NCBI GenBank assembly: GCA_001939145.1
Contig: LSRX01000709.1
Coordinates: 163,315 to 227,314 of the forward strand
DNA length: 64,000 bases
From: Symbiodinium microadriaticum
Taxonomy: Eukaryota > Sar > Dinophyceae > Suessiales > Symbiodiniaceae
Reading direction: 5' to 3'
Shown: in pieces, positions 17,311 through 30,914 of the stretch
Layout of the letters: every line of letters begins with the position of its first letter
Position numbering within the stretch: position 1 is the stretch's first letter
The notes under the pieces: generated by a model
Told to the model about the DNA's origin: nothing
The model's database searches: none
What the model saw: the letters and a program-made list of their open reading frames with translations, nothing else
Translations under genes and position numbers: made by a program

Positions 17311-20110
17311 GTGCAGGGTAGGGGTAGGAAGGGTGGCAAACTTGAGCTAGGTTGAGCTTGCAGGTCGTGGGTGCCTGCGGGGATTCGCTGACAGCGTTGA
17401 CCGGCGACAGCTATGGCAGCCCCCCCGCGCTGGAGTGCTTGAGCAGCGTTCCAGAGACTTGTTTTGCTACAGCTGCCATCGTTTTGATCTTCGATTTGGT
17501 TGTTCTCGTCTGCCCCATACAATGGAAGACCAATGTGCTGCGCGCCACGTCTGTCAGCAGTAGGGTTGCGGGCCAACCAAGGAGATGGAGCCGTTTCTTC
17601 CACTGGCAAGCACCTCTTTAGCATAATCCTACCCTTCATCGGCAATTTTGACAAGACTGACCAAACAACAGCAACTGAATGCATTGTGTGACAAGAGTGC
17701 TTCCATGCACGATACACACGCATGCACACAGCACACACACACGCAGACACAGAGACGGCTACGTATGTATCAGATGTGTACCTCTCTCTCAGTCGCGCAG
17801 AGCGAGTGAGACCACTCGTCAGCAGCCCTTTCGATGGGGCTCACGTGCGGGGAAAACATAAAGAGTCGGCGGAAGCATACGGCATACGGCATGGGAAAAA
17901 AGTCCAGGGACACTACATACACGATGGGCATGTCTATACAGGGCTCTTCGCTACCATTTTCGGGCGCAAGTACGCAAAGGGACGAGCCACACTGTCTTGT
18001 GCCAGAACCTATCAGATGTGTATATCCTATACAAATTATGCTTTCGGGGGCGCTTTTGAGCTCGAAACTAGCGCTTCGTAAGACAGCGTCCTACCAAGGG
18101 CTCCACACAGCTTCCTTGAGCCTAGCGGGCTTCTGCCGGGATCCCCAGCGTTCGTTTCCTATGCTACCTTTCGGGCAGGAGTGTTGTGGATTTTGGGCAT
18201 TGGCTCCAGAACCGGTACCAGTAGCCAGGAACCAAAGCACCCTAGCATGTTGACACCGTTTGAGAGCATCCATACCCTGCATCCAGAATTCGGAATTCTG
18301 AAGCGTTTTCGGGATCGCATCAGACGTGTTGTGAGACCTTGGCGTGACCTCAAAGGCATCGTCTCAAAGTCAACTCAAAGTCTCTTGTTTTGTGATTGTG
18401 GCAACCAGACGAAGCGAATGCGAGTGCTAACCATGTGACTCCGTCTAGCTGCCCAAGCTTTCTATCCTCTTGTCCTGTTCGTGATCCCTAGGATTGGTAG
18501 GGATGCAGTGACCATCTGGCTTTGAGGCCAAGATGTGTCCTGTGCCGATCAGTGGTCGTTCTCCCGGGCGGCGAAGAATACGCTGCGCGAGGATGGGGTG
18601 CAGGGCTGCCTTCTAGGGCATCGACTCGCAAGATTTGCCAGTGAACCAAGGGTTCGAACCGATGCTCAGGCATAATCAAGACCTGATTCATGTCTATATC
18701 TGCAAAACCCAGAAGAGGAGAAAGCTTACCCAACCCTGAACCTCTCAACCAGGCCGTCCAGTTCCTGCGCGATCAGGCGGGGCTAGGCCCCGAGGCTCCC
18801 ACGAGCCAGGCGGGCTCCCATCTTGCATACGACATGACAAGGCGACAGCAGTTTGTGCTTGTCAACAAACTTTTCCTTGTCCTCTCCTGGAATGCGTAGA
18901 CTTCGGTGGCTTTCCTCGGATCAGGAATCAGCATGGGTTCTGTGCACTAGCAGTTGTCCAGTAGATAGCTTGACTTTGATCATCAGGTCCCTTATTAATC
19001 AAGTCTCCAACCCCTCCTTGACTCCGCAGCAGACTTCAAGAGACTTTCTGGATATGCCTCTCCCAGGCCAACAACAGCAAAGTTCTGGGAGACCTGGCGG
19101 TTTGGATGGCCCCAGGCAGAAGTCGGGAACACTGCCCCAATGTCATGCGTGATGTGAGAATTGTCAGCTGTGGGTGACAACCGTGACAGGGGCTGAAGAT
19201 GCCGAGCCCGACTTGGAGGCTCGACTCGACGGGAGGGGGTAGGGTACGGCAACCGGAAGGGATGGAAGAGCAGAATTCAGAATGGGCAATTGGGCTTTCT
19301 TAGGCCTGGTGCTTCCATGGTTTGTGGGCCACTTCAGATTGTCTTAAAGGCTTGTGGAGCTTCCGGGTTTCGAGCGCCGTCGTGATAACGGTCGGTTTTT
19401 GCGAGTTGCGAGTGGTCCTTGTTACCAGGAGAGTCTCTAGAGGGCAGAGGCCAAGACCGTACCCCTTCCCCCCAGGCCCTCAGAAAAGCCGCTCCACCCC
19501 GGACCGGAGGCACATCTGAATTTTGTGCTCGACTCGGGGGTGGACTCTCGGCCACATCCTTTATTGGGTTTTCTGGCTCGGGCTTGAAAGACGGAACTCG
19601 GGTCGTTCCTTGGCAGTCGAACGCATGCTGGAGGTTAAGGCGGTTTCTTTTGCACGGGTAGGTTTAGGCTCGGCCGTTCCAGACTGCACCCAGCAGTTGG
19701 AGAGCTCAACCCTTCTCCGTCAATTGCGGTTTACGCAGAGTGGACGTCAGTGATCGAAAGAAACTGACAATCAACTGGCTGCCGAAGCATGTCCCTGATG
19801 AATTGCGACAATTCCAAACTGCTTACAATGTGTTCATCACTGAAGTGCTGCCATTAGCTGCAGCAGCAGCCTGCTGTATTAGATTCAACAGCTTTGCAGC
19901 AAGCTGCTCGTAAGCCTTGGAAGCCTTAGTAACTGAGTTTAAGCTTTTGTTAACAACCCTGAAGCTTCAGGATCTTCTGGGACTCTACCGGGCAGCTCCG
20001 GAGCGGTTTACGGCGGATGGGAAGCCACCGCCTCAGCCTCCTGCCGCTGGCTTGGGCCAGGCCCAATGCAGGCTCCCTGCCACGGGCGTATAGGGTGAGG
20101 ATATTAGAAG
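17311..20110. other. Region without a recognisable gene
   Basis: Open frames are short and unassignable. CA-rich simple sequence occurs around 17712-17755, and a short palindrome CAGAATTCGGAATTCTG at about 18284-18300. No continuation of the kinase domain was recognised downstream. Confidence 0.45.
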
Positions 20111-20139
20111 AGGATGAGTTGGACGAGCTGAAATAGAGA

Positions 20140-20140
<1 letters not shown>

Positions 20141-20175
<35 letters not shown>
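20141..20175. repeat. (GAT)n microsatellite
   Basis: About eleven perfect GAT triplets, followed by GAG/GGC and GAC/GAT-rich sequence; a second GAT tract lies at about 20333-20356. Same unit as the tracts at both ends of the LINE, but no LINE sequence is recognisable beside it. Confidence 0.9.
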
Positions 20176-20512
20176 GCAAGGTGGAGGAGGAGGCGGAGGC
20201 GAAGGCGGAGGACGATGATGATGGCATTGTTGACGATGATGGCGATCTTGTTGCTGGTGATGGCAGTGGTATACTCATGAAGGTGTTAATGATGCTGACG
20301 ATGACGACGCTCATGCTCATGCTGACGATGACGATGATGATGATGATGATGATGACGATGCTGATGCTGCCAGTCCTGCCGCTATTGAGAGCGCCAATGC
20401 TGATGCTGATACCGCTACTCGAGGAGAAGAAGTAGCCGGTATCGAAGTCTAATTGGGGAGTGGGATTTTAGGATTGACACTCTGGGGTTTCGACTGGCAA
20501 GGAGAGCTCAGT

Positions 20513-20690
20513 CTTTGGGTTTGCAGGTTTTAGGGTTTGGGTCAGGGTTCTAGGGTTTGGGCTTGTGGGTTAAGGCAACCGATTAGCCTTTGGCGGTTTT
20601 CGGTGCTGCGGTTTACGGCGTTTACGGGCTTAGGGCTTTACGGTTTAGAGTTATTGGGTTTAGGGTGCTGAGCTTTAAGGTTTAGACGGG
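20513..20690 (+). repeat. Degenerate telomere-like (TTTAGGG)-type sequence
   Basis: Repeated TTTAGGG and variants (GGGTTTGCAGG, TTTTAGGGTTTGGG, TCTAGGGTTTGGG, TTTACGGCG, TTTAGAG, GGGTTTAGGG) over about 180 bases on the plus strand. TTTAGGG is the telomere repeat reported for dinoflagellates and plants. The copies are too diverged for an active telomere, so this would be an interstitial relic or a chance G/T-rich array. Confidence 0.5.
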
Positions 20691-22125
20691 TGTTGGTGCA
20701 GGAATGCGCGCGAACACGCAGTTCGGTTGTACCAAGTGTGTGATTCCGGTCTTGGTGCGCAAATTGGGTTCTTATCAGAAATCGTGCGCTAAGGCCTCTC
20801 AATCTCCAGGACTTCGGGGATCTCTTCCTGGGGCCACTGGCAGACTTCGCCGAAGTGGCCCGTGAGGGCCTGGTGATAGAGGACTGCATCGCATCTTTCT
20901 GGGTATAAGATGCAGCACATCTCAGCACTTGCCCTAGGATGTTGAGAGTGCCTGCAGCTTGCATGAACTGCAAGTCTCGGGTACATCAGGGAGTGGGTGA
21001 AGTCGACGCCTGCTTGCCCTTTCGACAAGTCGGACACGGACACTACAATCAGCAATGCGAAGACCTTTACTGTATGCGATGGTGACGAATAAATGGAACA
21101 GTCCCAGACACGGAGAGCACGCGAGTTCAACTGATGGAAAAGGCAGGAAGAAAGAAGAAGACAAGGGTAAGACCCGTGTTCTACGAGTAAGGAGGATTGT
21201 AGAGTCACGCCGCAGAGCGGCTCTTAATTACTAGCTAATGTCTCAGGGCACAGCTCTTTCATGGAGATGTGAATCCGTATGTGGAAGTGAGCACAGTACG
21301 AACTTCGCCAGAGCTGACACATGCCGTGCTGCTTTGTGGAGCGCATCTGTGGAGCACGGTACGCAGTTGCAGCGCAAGCCGGGTCTTCCAACAGTTCCAA
21401 GCTCTTTGCAAGGAGTCCAAGGCAGAACCGGAAAAAACAAGGCAGGGCGGACCTCGATTGGAGAGATTCAGGGTCCGTAGCTTTGTGGAGGCCTGGAGTG
21501 TTCTGAGACTCTTGTCGACCTTTGGATTCCCAGCGTCAACCCGGGCGCTGCAAATTTGCGCAGGCCTTTCCCGATGCCGAAGCTTCTTCCACGATGTCCG
21601 GATGGCCTCTCGCTGGCATTAGGTTGTCTTCAAGCTTCTGCTCTGCTCGGTGATATGCAGGTTTTGGAGCAGCTGCCAAGCATGGACTCGGAAACGAGAC
21701 GTGAAGCTTGAATCTACGAGAATGCATCGGAGATCGATCCGACAAGACAAGACCATTCATCCGAATCTGAAGCCTGCACATACCGCATGATCCGCGTTCT
21801 CCTGCCATTGCCGCCTGAATCCCAGCTTCGGACGCGAAGCCCGGCCCGAAGGCCCAAGCCACCTCCCCTGGAAATGGGGTTCACAGTTTAGGAGCTGAAG
21901 TCTGGCTGCAGAGTCTTGAAGCCAACAGGTTTTCGAGCGCACTTCAAGCCCGCACCCATGAAGCCGATCCACGGACGTGGCCTGGATGCAGCCCAGACGC
22001 TGCAGAGTTACAAATTTTTACTGTCAAATGGGTCTCTGCTCGAACGAAATTGGAGTCAGCCAGTTCGTTCTCGGAGCCAAACGGACGGCGCACTTACAAG
22101 AGGGTCCAGCAACATCACCCACAGC
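20691..22125. other. Region without a recognisable gene
   Basis: Frames of 60-140 codons on both strands, without recognisable domains. Nothing else seen. Confidence 0.45.
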
Positions 22126-22169
22126 TCAAGCGACAACAGCTTCAAGGGACTGGGCAATACAAATGGCAA

Positions 22170-22595
22170 CAATCATACCAATGGAGGAGTCGGAGCAGCA
22201 GCACCAGCAACAACCACCACAACAACCACGATCGCGACGACGACGACCAGCACCAGCACCGCCCACACCCACCCCCCCACCGACAACTACAAGAGGAAAC
22301 AGCAACAACAACAACAACAACAACAACAACAAGAACCACAACAACCATCTCAACCACCACAGCCACCACAACCACCACAACAACGACAATACCACCACCA
22401 ACAACAACAACATGAGCAACAGCAACAACAATAAAGTCGTCCTCAGCAGGCGCCACTCGGTTCAACAACAACGACACCAACCAACCAACCAACCAACCAA
22501 CCAACCAACCAACCAACCAACCAACCAACCAACCAACCAACCAACCAACCAAACCAAACCAACCAACCAACCAACCAACCAACCAACCAACCAAC

Positions 22596-22639
<44 letters not shown>

Positions 22640-22672
22640 AACAACATCGACAACAACAACAACAACAACAGC
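22170..22672. repeat. Microsatellite cluster: CAA/CCA, then (CCAA)n, (CAAG)n and (CAA)n
   Basis: CAA/CCA-type triplets dominate 22190-22435 with a pure (CAA) run at 22301-22331. (CCAA)n follows at 22476-22597, interrupted once by AAACCAAACC, and turns into (CAAG)n at 22598-22639; a last CAA run lies at 22651-22672. The long Gln/Asn/Thr or Leu/Val/Trp frames here are translation of repeats and are not annotated as genes. Confidence 0.95.
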
Positions 22673-23040
22673 AACGACAACGCCCCATCCCTGTGCAAAC
22701 GCATGGCGGGGAGCCACAGGAACGTACGTTTTAAATGGTATGAGTGGGAGAAACGACATGTCAGGTTCCGGCAACATGCGCTTTGACTCATTTTTTACCG
22801 AGGCTTTAGGCATGTTGATTTTCGTGACGACGAGGGAATTATGCCTTTTTACATGGCCTGTGTGGGACAAAACGCACTTTGTGTACGCAGAGTTGGCGAA
22901 GCTGCTTTGCATGCATTCATAGCTGTCGCTTCGGCTTTACGCGGGAACCCTGGCCGCAAGACAAAATTTGCGTTCTTGTGTGGGATAACGCCATGTCGGT
23001 CATGGGCGGAGTAGATCCATGGACGCGCTGTTGAGTACGT
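22673..23040. other. Short region without a recognisable gene
   Basis: Unique-looking sequence between the CAA/CCAA cluster and the minisatellite; no ORF or structure of note. Confidence 0.4.
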
Positions 23041-23397
23041 AGACCATGAATGTCGTTAGGTTTTGGGCATGGATGCTCTTGTCTCAGAACGGATGAGACC
23101 ATTGACGTCATTAGGTTTTGGGCATGGAGGCTATGTTCTCAGAACGGAGTAATTGGACGATGGACGTCAGTAGGTTTTGGGCATGGATGCTTTGATCTCA
23201 GAACAGATTGAGACCATGGACGCCATTAGGTTTTGGGCACGGATGCTCTGTTCTCAGAGCGGAGTAGACCAGGCCGTCATCATGTCTTGGGCATGGATGC
23301 TCTGTTCTCAGAACGGATGAGACCATGGAGGTCATTCGGTTTCGGGCATGGATGCTTTTGTCTCAGAACGGATTAGACAATGGACGTCATTAGGTGT
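23041..23397 (+). repeat. Minisatellite, ~6.5 units of about 55 bp
   Basis: Units share AGACCATGGACGTCATTAG, then TTTTGGGCATGGATGCT and TCTCAGAACGGA. Copies begin near 23041, 23096, 23157, 23211, 23266, 23321 and a partial one at 23376. Copies differ by about 5-20%, with one 6-base insertion, so the array is not recently homogenised. No ORF spans it. Confidence 0.9.
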
Positions 23398-26300
23398 TGA
23401 GCACCAGCAACAGCAGCTGCGGCAGCAACAACAACAACAACGACGCCCAGCAACTGCAGTAACAACACTCAGAACCCAACTCCGCAACATCCACAGTGAC
23501 ACGGCAGTGGCGACTGCAACAATTACAGAAGTAGTGACAACACCAGTGCAGCAAAAGCATCGCAAGCACCACCAACAGAAGCAATGCGCCTTTATGTAAG
23601 GTTCGTGTCGGCCGTTGTGTCGTTGCAATTACCAAGGTTCCAAGGTGGGTGCAACGGCACCACATGGCTCCAAGGCCATTTGCCACTACATGTACATACT
23701 TGCCAAAGTTCTAAGTTGAGTAGCCCCAGTTGCGCTTCCGTGCACACTGATTGAACTCCTGATTTCTTCCCGTAATCATCTTCTGTCGGTGCTGCTCCGT
23801 GAAACTTAGAAGGACTGGGTTGAGTTCAGACTAGGATGCTTCGGTGCAGAACAGTACACCGGTGCATGTGCTCGTCGTTGGTCAGGTGAGGAGCACACAC
23901 GAGGACTCAATTGTAGTTGTCAGCTGATTTGAAGGTTGATGAGGTACGAAGAAGTAGCTTGTTTTTGAGCGAGCTCGGCGTTCGACTGAACCAGTTAATG
24001 TAATCTGTCAGCGGTCTTATGATAGCTGAACTTTGCGCACCTTTGGTGCATGCCGCGCTCTTTGCACTTGACATGTCCGCATCATTGCATCTACACAGCT
24101 GACAGAGAAAGCTCAGACAACCTTCCTGCAGCAGGACCCACGGCGCATGCAGAAGCCATTGCAGCCGTTTCCAGTGGATCCTCGCCCTTTGCACGCCTTG
24201 CACAGCTTCTCGGTAAATCTCAAGCTGAAACTAAGCGGTAAAAACTAAGCGGTAAGCGGTAGCCTGTTGGAGCTGTCTGATACTGCCGGAGACCTGGAGG
24301 CAGTGTTCGCAAAAATTGTATCTCTGAAAATGTCGAAGCCAAGATTTCCAGAGCCCTACTGATGACATACATCCGTTGGATCCACAAGCTTTCCAAGGCC
24401 AATCTCCTGGGCCCGCTGGCGGCTATAACCACCACGCTGCCTTCCCAACTGCCCCGCTGCTCGGCTGAGACCGACAAGTTGAAGGTCTGGGTTCGAGCTT
24501 GGGGTCGTCTTGATTTTCTTTCTTGGCCCCTGCGTTCGGACTCAGATGGCGTTGTGGCACCTACTCGTAGATCTCGTAGACTAACGTGAGGCAGAAGTTT
24601 GGTTTTTGCCATCAGCATGAGGCCGAACAGACACGGGCCCCTTCGTCGCCAAGCGATCAACAGTGGAGAAGAGTTGCAAACTTCTCGTCTCCAGACCAAG
24701 CCCTCGTGCCCTGAACGTCTTCGTAGACCTGACTGCAACGTCTGTTGCAATTAACCTGAAGCCTGTCCGCCACACAGCTTCGAGTTGTCGCAATCGCTGT
24801 AGTCTGTAGTATTGCCAATCGAGGTTTGGCACACCGCCAACGGGAAACATTTTTGGGCAGCGGCCTGGATGGATCATGAGACTTTAATTTCAGGTTGTTT
24901 CAGCTGGTTGCACGACACCACCCGGCTTCCCTGTTACTCCTGCGGCTGTTTTTATGAGCTGCACCAGCTTTGACGATGGCATCCACATCTTGAGATATCT
25001 GATCTAATATGCCCAAAAGCTAAGGTCCGAGGAACTGTTCTAGTGATTACTTTTTTTTGCTGCGTGCGGTTGTGTGTGTGTGCATGCCTCAAGGGGCATC
25101 TGTGCTGTGAAAACTATGAAACGACAACCCCTGCGTTTTTCTGGAGTCTCGACACTCTGCAGATGCATAGTCAGCACTCTTGGTCTTCGCCACAACCCAC
25201 GCCCCAGTCTTATCGGTCCTAAGCGTGTCGCTGGTCGCTGTCCATCTAGCCGGAGGCCCTCACCAGCTGTTGCAGCTTGGACTGCGAACGTGCGGTGCCC
25301 AAGCTTTCCAAGACAGACTTTCACGCTGTACTGGTGACATCAAGGTTTGTCGTGTTGTGCCTGTCGGTGAAACTGACATTTCAGTAACCTAGGGCTTGCA
25401 GGAGTTCAACAGATCAGATGCTCAGATGGCAACAGCCTTCTGCTGCTTTTGCTGCTCCCAGAGTCAGAAGGGTGAGGAACACCCTGGAAGGTACGTTTCC
25501 GAAAGCACATTGAACGAACGGCAAACCCGCAACACGCCTGAGGCCCAAAAGCTTAGAAGAATCGAAAAAAACAGTGCCCTTGAAAGCACTTTGGCCCAAA
25601 GCACGGGATGCTTTTTCTGGCAGGGTTACGGGACAAGCACCATCCCTGCCTTGGGTGTTCGGATGAGGGCGAGACAGCTTTCTACCTTCGTCTGATTCAA
25701 GATAGTACGGGCTCATGAGCTCCAGCCACGGACCTGGTGGGTTCAGACTGCAGTCCAGCCGGTCCAGTGTCTCAGGCCAGCCAAGCTGCTCGCCAGTTGG
25801 GCCCGCCGAGTCGGGCAGAAGAGCCCGGGTGCCCAATACTGTATACCCCCCCGATGCTGTCGCATGCTGCAATGTTGCCTGGACTTTCTGAAACTTATTT
25901 GGTTTTCGGGTTTAGGAAGGATTGATTTCAGCCCACTCGGGCGCTTGGGCATCATGCGTGGCTTTAGATTCCCGGGCCTGAGCTGCCTGAGCATCAAAGC
26001 CGTCAATACGGCCTTTTCTGCACTATAAAGTCCAGAGGTTTGACGATGTCTAGGGAATCGCACGGCTCAGTTTACCTGAGGCTCCTCTTCAACAAGACTT
26101 AGTCTTCATTCCGCTTCTAGTGTAAAGCCAAGCATGGACATGAGACTGATGAGACCAGATTTGCGAAAAACCTCACACCTTCCGAAGGGTGCAGCGAGTG
26201 CAGCCCCTCCCGGCTGATGACCCCTTCGCACGGACACCGCCGCTGTCTCCACGAGAGCTGCTCGGCTCTTCCTACGCTTGGCTAAACTGTGCGGCGTTAT

Positions 26301-29300
26301 GCACCAGCGCTAATTAAGCAATGTCACAGGCAGAGAATTGGGCTTGTCTGGCTGGCCCAACAGCTCCCGAGATCAAAGCACAGACAAAAACTCCGGGGTT
26401 GCAGCCCATGAACCTGCCTGAGGTCCTTTCCGCGACTACTCGAGGTTCCCGACGCATCCTGCAGCCTCATGTAGCGGGGCTTTGGGCACGAGCCTGGCCA
26501 ACATGAGCACATCCTTGCTCCATTGCTCCATGCTGCACGTCGGATGCAGACAAGAATCACGTGTTCTCCAGCATCGTATAGCTACGGACACTATTCGAAG
26601 GCTTGCAGAAGCGACTCTTTCCGATGAGTTGGCATCAGCACGCAGCAGATCGACTTCATGCTGCGCCACAACTAGTCCAGTCGTGTTGCTCAAACTCTTC
26701 TGAACGTGGGACACTGACAGCTCAGACGGAACAGCAACATGTCGAGCATCGCGGAACCCCCCCCCCCCCCGGGCTTCCCATGTTCAAGGCCCACAGGCCA
26801 TGTTTTTGCATGCTTGCAAGCGAAACCCCTTCGGACCCCTCCTGTCAGGTGATCTCGGCAGGAGGCCCTGCTCAGGCACTGCTCGCTCTTCGACATGGGG
26901 TTCCCAGCGTACTACTCGGCATTTGATCCAAAAATCCAACCTCTCAAGAACGCGCAAGTCGGGGGATTGATTCTTCGTGGGATGTCTTCGGACAGCGAAG
27001 GCATGTCACGTAGTAGCACGACTAATCAGAGCAGCCACGAATCTTACAGTAAAGGCTTGTCACCGCAGCTCCGTGCAGGCCTGTGCTTTCCAAGCTGCGT
27101 CACCGAGCTTTGCAGGGCCGGGGCCTGGGATACGTTGACATGTAGGCTTGTTTGTGGCTTTCTGCGCTCCTCGAGGCACCTACCGGCCGCGTCGCCGTCG
27201 GCCGCTTACGGGAATTCGAGCCAGATCCAGCAACAAGTGTAGGTCACGGCACGCATTGCCCCCTGGTCTTGAAGCTCCTGTTAAACCTGTGCTTCGAGGG
27301 CAATTGCCGTCACCCATCAGCGACCACTAGATCATTAGCGGTCCTCGCAGGGTTGCTTTATAATGATGGGAGGAATTGTCTCCTGCTGAGCGTCGCGACA
27401 ACGAAAGGGACAAGGACGCCGTTGTAGTGAGCCACCTCTCATAACCTCCTGAAGGCCAGGATCGGCGCTGCTTACCGGCCTCGGCCCCTATCAGCCGCTT
27501 GGCTTACGCCTCTGATTGCCGTTGAACTCGCCTGGGGCTTCAGAACTTCAGCATCACATGCAGGCATGAGGTTTGCGGGATGTATTAGATGACTTGCATG
27601 ATCTTGCACACTCGCAGGTCGGCTCGCCCCATGAGTTGCGCCGGGCTCCCAGTCTGACTTGCAGTCTCGTTCACGGTCGAGCCCCCAAACTCCCCAAACA
27701 TCGGAAAATGAGGCTGGCCGCTCACCAGAGCCGCTACACGCCGGTCCCCGCAGAGCGCAGGAGGGGAACGTCCTGAAATGTCCCGAATTTGGGCTGATTA
27801 GTAGCTTCACGGAATTGGTTTGGTGCTGAAGCTGCGGAGCGTGGGGGCAGAAGCTTAGGCTAAGCCGTGGACACCAGCTTTGGGGGAAATTTGAAATGGA
27901 AGCCTGCCGCGTTCAGCAAAGCCACCCCATTTTTAACTCGTTGAGGTAGTAGTCTGTCGAGTTCTGAGGATCGACTGAGAGTAGTGCCTCCCTCAGAGAA
28001 GCAGAACTCTTTGTGGTCAGAGCTCCATACTTCTGACTCCCGGACTGTTGAGTGCTTGTTTACTACCTTGTTTACAAGTGCGTTGTGAGCTTCAGCGATG
28101 CCCTGTTCGTTGTTGGCTGGCTTGTTGCATCCAACCCCGTGCGTGACGCATTGGAGACCCTGTTGGTCCTTGTTTGTCGGGGTCTGCGTTTGGATCGCTA
28201 CCGCACGGGCCTGCTATGTCGTATAGAGCATAGACGATAATTTTAACGGAAGTCGGTAAGACCACCGTCACCCTCAGCATGGCAGGTGCCCGAGAGCTTG
28301 TTGCTGCCCTGGCCGTAGCCATGGCCCCGGCAGCCAACTGGTTTGAGACTTGAAAGTCCTTTGATGGGGCTGCAGGCTTCATGGGCTTGTTTGGGTGTTC
28401 TGCAGGCTTGGCACTGGAGGCGGAAAGTAAAGAATTTCCATTCCCGAGTCAGCGGCACGATGTGGCAGCGAACTTGGTCAATGGGTCTCGAATTCGGAGC
28501 TTGCGGCCCGAGTCAGTTGCAGCAACACAGCAGCTGATGTAACACGGGCTCATGCAACAACCAAGACTCCTGAGAGTCGAGGCAAAAGTGAAGTCATTGA
28601 AGCCAGTGAAGCCACTGAGCCAATCACATTCAGAAGCCCAAAACCTTCGACTGAAACGCCCCCTGCGGCACCAGCATGCCGCCGAAAGCAGGCAGGGTTG
28701 TGCGCTAGGATTCGCGGCTCCGAATCTCGATTTTTGGAAGCTTGTGCACAGCGCTGCGCAGAAAGCAGCTGTTTACGATCTACAACCTTAGGAGTTGCTT
28801 TGCATGATGTGACGAAGGCAGTGCCTAAATCTGCAGCCAACAGCAAAGTTTCGGACAGGCTTGCAGATGGCACGTGACAGGGCCTACAGCAAATAGTTAT
28901 TAAGTTCACAAGCAGCCTTGATCCAGGTATTCGCCTCCGGGTGTACAAAAAGCGGGAGCTTGCACGCGAGCGAGAGCTATGCAATCTGTGACCCAACCTC
29001 TATTTCAGGGGGCATACATCGGCGAAGTCTCAAACAAACGCCCACCTCAAGCTTTCCGCGCCCGGGCACACGGCCAACAGAGGGCGAACCTGCATGCGAC
29101 GGGCACCCCTTAAGCCCTGCAAAAGAAAGCGAGAAACACAGAGAAGAGAGGCTTGTTGATGTTAAGTCAAGGGCCACATTTTTCCGGATCATGTTCCTAG
29201 GACCACGACACGGTTCAAAGACACACTGACAAGATTTCAAACCACAACGACAAGCTAATTTCTTACACTGACAAGGGTTTAGGCTCAACCCTAGCAGTAT

Positions 29301-30914
29301 GTGCTGGTGTGGAGTGGAGTTCTCATTCCGAGAAGCTTTGCATCAGTTGCATCAGGACAGACGTGTAAGCTTGACACAATTCAATCATGCCGCCCCCCCT
29401 CTCCCCCCACTAGATGAGACCTCTCTGCACTCGCCATGCTTCCGAAAGGTATCCACGGCATGTACATTGGTCACCCTCTTGAGATTGTTACAGTCAGATC
29501 TCCCTGTGCAGTCCGATATTTAATATGAATTGCCGAATGTTCCACCCATTCCGGCCTCTGTCGCACATTCTCAATCAATTCAATCACACCCCAAGTTCTC
29601 AATCACGCAAATTTCACGAACCTCTCTAATCAAGCCCAAATCCTTTGCCGCAATCTGAAGCGAGCAGCAGAGGAAACCGGCAATGAACATCTGCAGGACG
29701 TTACAGTGGTCCCAAGAGGAACGCCAAAGGGGCTAAGGCTAAGGAAACCGTCAATACCGGGAAGGCAACGGCAAACCCCACGGGGGCATGAGCAACGCCG
29801 ACACATACAGTAGCAGCACACCGTGAGGCAAACAGCGCAACCACCCCACTACCGCAGAGAACAGGCGGAACACCCGTCCATCATTATGTAGATGTCTGTG
29901 TAATCAGGTATTGGACAGACAAAGGGTTATGCATGGAAGGCTTCGACATGGTTCGACAATTGCTAGCAGATCGGACCCGCTCGAACTAATAGACCCCTTG
30001 ATCTGCAGCAGGCGATGTTGCTGCCGACCGATTCTGCACTGCAGAGGGTATCGTCATTTTCGAGGGCAAGCCGCACAAAGAGAAGGCCGTCGAACGAAGA
30101 TTCTGACCGGGTTGCGGAACTATTCAGGAGGTGGCCTCCTGAGATGATGTTGGTTGTAGGCTTAGGGCAACCCTTATGTAATGAGGATATGTGGTGCAGG
30201 ATTCAGTTTGTCGTCTCATTGCGATTAGCTTGACGGTGAGTTGATTTCAGCACATGTATGTCATTGGCGAAGTTGGATATGGTGCGCCTGCATGGGCTCT
30301 CTTTGGCTTTCGCTGTGTTGCAGCGGAAAAATTGTTGTGAGCTGGACTTTCTTTTGAGAGTAACCCCTGAGGCCGTGAATCGTATATCTAGAGCAGATGC
30401 ACGTGGAAGGCACAAACAAAGCTAACTTTGCCACCCTGCAGCAATGCCACCGCGAAAATTCCGATTCTGAGAACATCCATAGCTGCTAACCACCTTGAAA
30501 TCCGCATTTGGTAGTGCCTGCATCCATGCAAACAGGTTCTCTATGGCAACCTCCTCTGGGATGGTGCCCTTGCCCTGTGTCGATTTTTTGCCTCGGAATG
30601 GTCTCCTGCGGTGGCTGGCACGGGCCTCGACAGTCCGCCAACATCCGCTTACGCATGCTTCCGTGTGTAGATAGATAGACATCCAGTTATATGTGAACGT
30701 CTAGGTCCAAAGATGCCTTTCACCACACCCTTTCTCCATTCTGTCTGGACTGCATGCCGCTACATGCCCAAGGTTGGTCCTTAAACACAAACGGATTGGA
30801 TCCTGACGTTTGCTGATGCCAGGTCATATCCCATGATACTAGGTCAAGCAGTGACACTTTCGTCACGTGGTTCGGGACCGGAACTACTGCTTGTAGTTCC
30901 TATCCTGTCGCATC
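23398..30914. other. Long region without a recognisable gene
   Basis: About 7.5 kb with only short frames on both strands; none shows a recognisable domain. It contains CAA/CAG-rich sequence at 23400-23580, a T run near 25050, a C run at 26757-26770 and a CCCCCC patch near 29391-29408. Any host exons here are too short or diverged to recognise by reading. Confidence 0.4.

Noticed and set aside
18640..18690. GGTTCGAACC resembling a tRNA B box
   Set aside because: Flanking bases do not form a T stem and no A box stands upstream at the right distance.
22126..22912. Long Gln/Asn/Thr-rich and Leu/Val/Trp-Gly-rich open frames (up to 269 codons) on both strands
   Set aside because: They are translations of CAA, CCAA and CAAG microsatellites and lack unique sequence; no stop codon can arise in these repeats.
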